Program-made: the position numbers and the translations under genes
In this document: positions 61,393 through 64,000 of the stretch, one piece after another
Layout of the letters: each line of letters starts with the position of its first letter
Numbering within the stretch: the stretch's first letter is position 1
DNA from: Amia ocellicauda
Lineage: Eukaryota > Chordata > Actinopteri > Amiiformes > Amiidae
DNA length: 64,000 nt
Direction: 5' to 3'
Assembly (NCBI RefSeq): GCF_036373705.1
Contig: NC_089869.1
Coordinates: 13,341,676 to 13,405,675 of the forward strand
The notes under the pieces: generated by a model
Database searches by the model: none
Seen by the model: the letters and a program-made list of their open reading frames with translations, nothing else
What the model was told of the DNA's origin: nothing

Positions 61393-61398
61393 TTTATA
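61393..61398 (-). promoter_or_regulatory. msmb: TATA box of the first msmb-like gene
   Basis: Minus-strand AGTATAAATTC at about 60 bp before the ATG; it fits a start site about 30 bp downstream and a short 5' UTR. Confidence 0.55.
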
Positions 61399-62500
61399 CT
61401 TTTTGGAATACTGTGCAATTTCAGATAAGGTATATATTTATGAGAACAAATCCGCACTTCTAGGGCAGTTCCTAAAAGTAAACATTAGTCATTAAATAAA
61501 GGCTTTATGAATTATTTTTTTTTACTTGAACTTTGCTTTTGTATTGTATCGTATTGGTGCCAGTTTGGCAATAGTGCCAAATCAATTTTCATGCAGAAAA
61601 AGTAATCATGACTTTCTGTACCTCAAACGTGATAAAGCACAAGTCTAAAGTGTGGGATTGCATAAAATTATGTTCAGAAGTGTGTATAATTTCCCAACAC
61701 AGAGCTCCATACTTGAAAATTACTTTTGTTTTTTGTTTTAACTTTGAGCTGATGGCACTGATTTGGGAGTCTCTGAGAAGGGATATTCTATGATGTGATG
61801 CCAGGATAGGTGCAGTTTTAAATCCACACATTATTTTTAATTTAAATACATTAGAAACAATAGTGATGCCATAGTGCATATCCTGCAATCACCACCTTAA
61901 CAGTAATGCACTTTCTTATCCCTTATGGACAAGATCTTAAATTACTATACTGGTCATGTATTGTTGTAGTACAAGTAACCATATCCATGCTTTTAAGATT
62001 ATAAGAGGAATTTGCATGAATTTTTGCATGTCTATTTTTATGGACACATATAAATAGAAAATAAGTAAACTTAAAAAATGCATGCCTTTATTGTGTCACA
62101 TGAAAAAAACAGTCCCTAGCCCAGTCTTTGTGTTCTGGACCATTACCAAGAACTTCACATGATAACTACACAGAAATAGTAAACCATTCACTTTTATTTT
62201 TATTATTATATAATTTATGTAGCTATAGATATTAGGAAACATTACCAGTATTCTTACATTTAATAATTTTGTTTAATATTTAGTACAGTCCTTTATGACA
62301 GAAGATGGTTAGAGTTAGTAAAACAGTAGAAAGAATCATATACTAAGCCAAGAAAAGATCTGGAAGAGGACAGAACAAAAAGGTTGGTAACCCACTGGAA
62401 GGTGAATCTTATATAATTTCTACAGTTCAGCTACACAAGTGATCACACTAACAAAGTGATCACAGTATGAGAGCCATTCATTAGTATCAATTAATAATAA
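61399..62500. other. Spacer between the two msmb-like genes
   Basis: AT-rich. It holds the upstream region of copy 1 and the 3' UTR of copy 2. Minus-strand AATAAA occurs near 62190. No other gene is recognised. Confidence 0.5.
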
Positions 62501-63910
62501 TTAACAATTCAGGCAATGATGACACTCCTTTGAAGGGTCGTTCTTCAGGACAATCTTCCAAGTGCATTCCTTTTTGTTCACATCCATCTTGCAGTGGGAT
62601 GGAATATCAATAGCAGTTGGGATCCTGGAAGAGACAGAAACCTCATGTAATGACTATAGATTAGAACAGAGTCAAGTCCTTTTGACACTTTCGCTATGCT
62701 GCTTGTACTGAGGGGTTCTTGCGTGATTTTGAGTGAGTGATCAATAATTCTGTGGACCACACTATGAAGTAGTCCTTTCACTGAATAATGTGAAATACAA
62801 GTTTTATTAACAAGTATTAAAAATAAAAGTAAGACTTTAGACTGGTGATATGAAAAGAAACACAAAACACTTACTGGTTAATGAGTGAATGAGCATGGCT
62901 GTGCACTGAAAGGCTTGTATATACTTACATGTTGCAGCAGGAAATGCCAGCCTTATCACAACTACATTTATAGCAATTTTGCATCTGCCAATTTGAATTG
63001 AATTCATGAAAATCACCATCCATTCCACTGCAGCCTAAAATAAATACAAAATATGAAAGGCATATACCTTACTTAATGGTTACTGCACTTGTTAATACTT
63101 TAATTAAAGTTAACTGGTGGAAAAAAACTGAAAGTTTTTTTTTTTACATATCAAATATCATTCAAGCCTTCTAAGGTAATACAAAACCTAAGAATTATTG
63201 GTGTCTGTTTTTGGTAGTGTGTTTCCTGGTAAATAATAATAATTATTATTATTTTTTCAAACAGGCATCTATAATTAAACATGTATTGGTGATGTACTCC
63301 TTCCATTAAAAAAAAAACATGTAGCACACCATTAATGCTTGTCATAAAATATGTCTTTATACAAATATTTATTTTGCAATACAAATACTTCTGCTTTAAG
63401 GTGTGCACATCAACAATCCTAAGTAAACTTTTCTTATTTCTACTGAACAAACTAATCTTGAGTTGAAAAAATGATCAAGGATGTTGACTTCAATAGAACT
63501 TCACTTCCCTTTTCCACAAAATGTTACCTGTGCACTGTAGTATTGTCAGATATCATGATTTATGGCTCTAGTGTTTGAGCTGTAAATATTACAGTACTAA
63601 TCCCAGTGGGAATGTTTACTGCAATCTACAGTGTCCTTTTGTAGGATTTGTAACCCATAGTAATGTTAGGAATGGAGTGAAGCTTATATCCTTTAACTTG
63701 CGCAATACAGTTTAAAAAAATCTGTAAAATTTACTTTAAAATAGTAATTTAGTTGTTGATTTTTGTAACATGGAGAAAACTGAAACTTTTTGTAAGCAAT
63801 TTAGTTTCCTGAATGGAATACTTACCAAACTTGGGCATCTCTATATAGCAATCTGATCTGATCATGGCCACAAAGCTAAAAAGCCCAAGAGTGATATACA
63901 GAAAGTGTTT
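62501..63910 (-). CDS. msmb: Beta-microseminoprotein-like secreted protein, copy 2 (5' partial)
   Basis: Three exons are visible: 63910-63826, 63034-62929 and 62624-62501 (TAA at 62503-62501), joining in one frame for 104 residues plus stop. By analogy with copy 1 the missing first exon supplies only the ATG and lies beyond the window edge. The protein starts with a hydrophobic leader (HFLYITLGLFSFVAMIRS). The family core is present: SDCYIEMPKFGC, NWQMQNCYKCSC, AGISCCNMIPTAIDIPSHC, VNKKEC and KNDPSKEC. After the tenth cysteine the tail HHCLNC adds two more, giving twelve. Intron phases equal those of copy 1, which supports tandem duplication. Sequence outside the cysteines has diverged strongly, so the duplication is old. 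Confidence 0.85.
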
Positions 63911-64000
63911 CTGAAAAAAGAAAAACAAAACTGACATGATTTACTAACTAGAGGTATGGAGAATAACTTAATCTTTTTTGTCATGTCAAAGGTAAAAATA

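Noticed and set aside
1-64000. CRISPR array, bacterial operons or an endogenous retrovirus as the hidden system
   Set aside because: No spaced direct repeats of CRISPR type, no prokaryotic gene organisation, and no LTR pair or gag/pol/env-like frame was seen. The only transposases recognised are of Tc1 type.

Overview
This window is nuclear DNA of a vertebrate, most probably a ray-finned fish. The evidence is spliced vertebrate genes with GT-AG introns (hells, ccdc110, npy4r and two msmb-like genes), an AT-rich intergenic background, and many fish-type Tc1-like transposons. A fish SINE/L2-type tail near 37.6 kb fits an actinopterygian; I cannot name the species. There are no operons, CRISPR arrays, recognisable retroviruses or recognisable RNA genes.

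Layout. At 0.2-1.2 kb on + lie the last three coding exons of HELLS, a SNF2-family chromatin remodeller, followed by its 3' UTR and an 875-bp hAT-like element. At 4.0-8.8 kb on - lies a coiled-coil gene that aligns with vertebrate CCDC110: small 5' exons, one 2.2-kb central exon and two 3' exons. Its promoter lies near 8.9-9.0 kb. From 9 to 48 kb there is no gene I can identify. That interval is filled by mobile elements: three family A Tc1-like copies (including one in a ccdc110 intron), two copies of a DD38E-spaced Tc1-like element (B), one DD34E element with a frameshift (C), one apparently intact DD36E element (D) nested in an older long-TIR element, several MITEs, and a 0.7-kb palindromic satellite-like array at 19.4-20.2 kb.

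At 48.7-49.9 kb on - is an intronless coding exon for the neuropeptide Y / pancreatic polypeptide receptor Y4 (npy4r), with possible 5' UTR exons upstream. Another internally deleted Tc1-like copy (E) sits at 57.2-58.3 kb. At 59.4-61.3 kb and 62.5-63.9 kb on - are two tandem beta-microseminoprotein-like genes (small secreted proteins with 10 and 12 cysteines). The first exon of the second gene is beyond the right edge.

The genes do not form a pathway. HELLS, NPY4R and MSMB are all on human chromosome 10, so the window looks like a conserved linkage block. CCDC110 is the outlier: in human it lies at 4q35, a region that shares paralogues (PDLIM, SORBS) with 10q23. Coordinates and splice sites were read by eye from the sequence. 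Family assignments rest on remembered protein similarities, not database searches.
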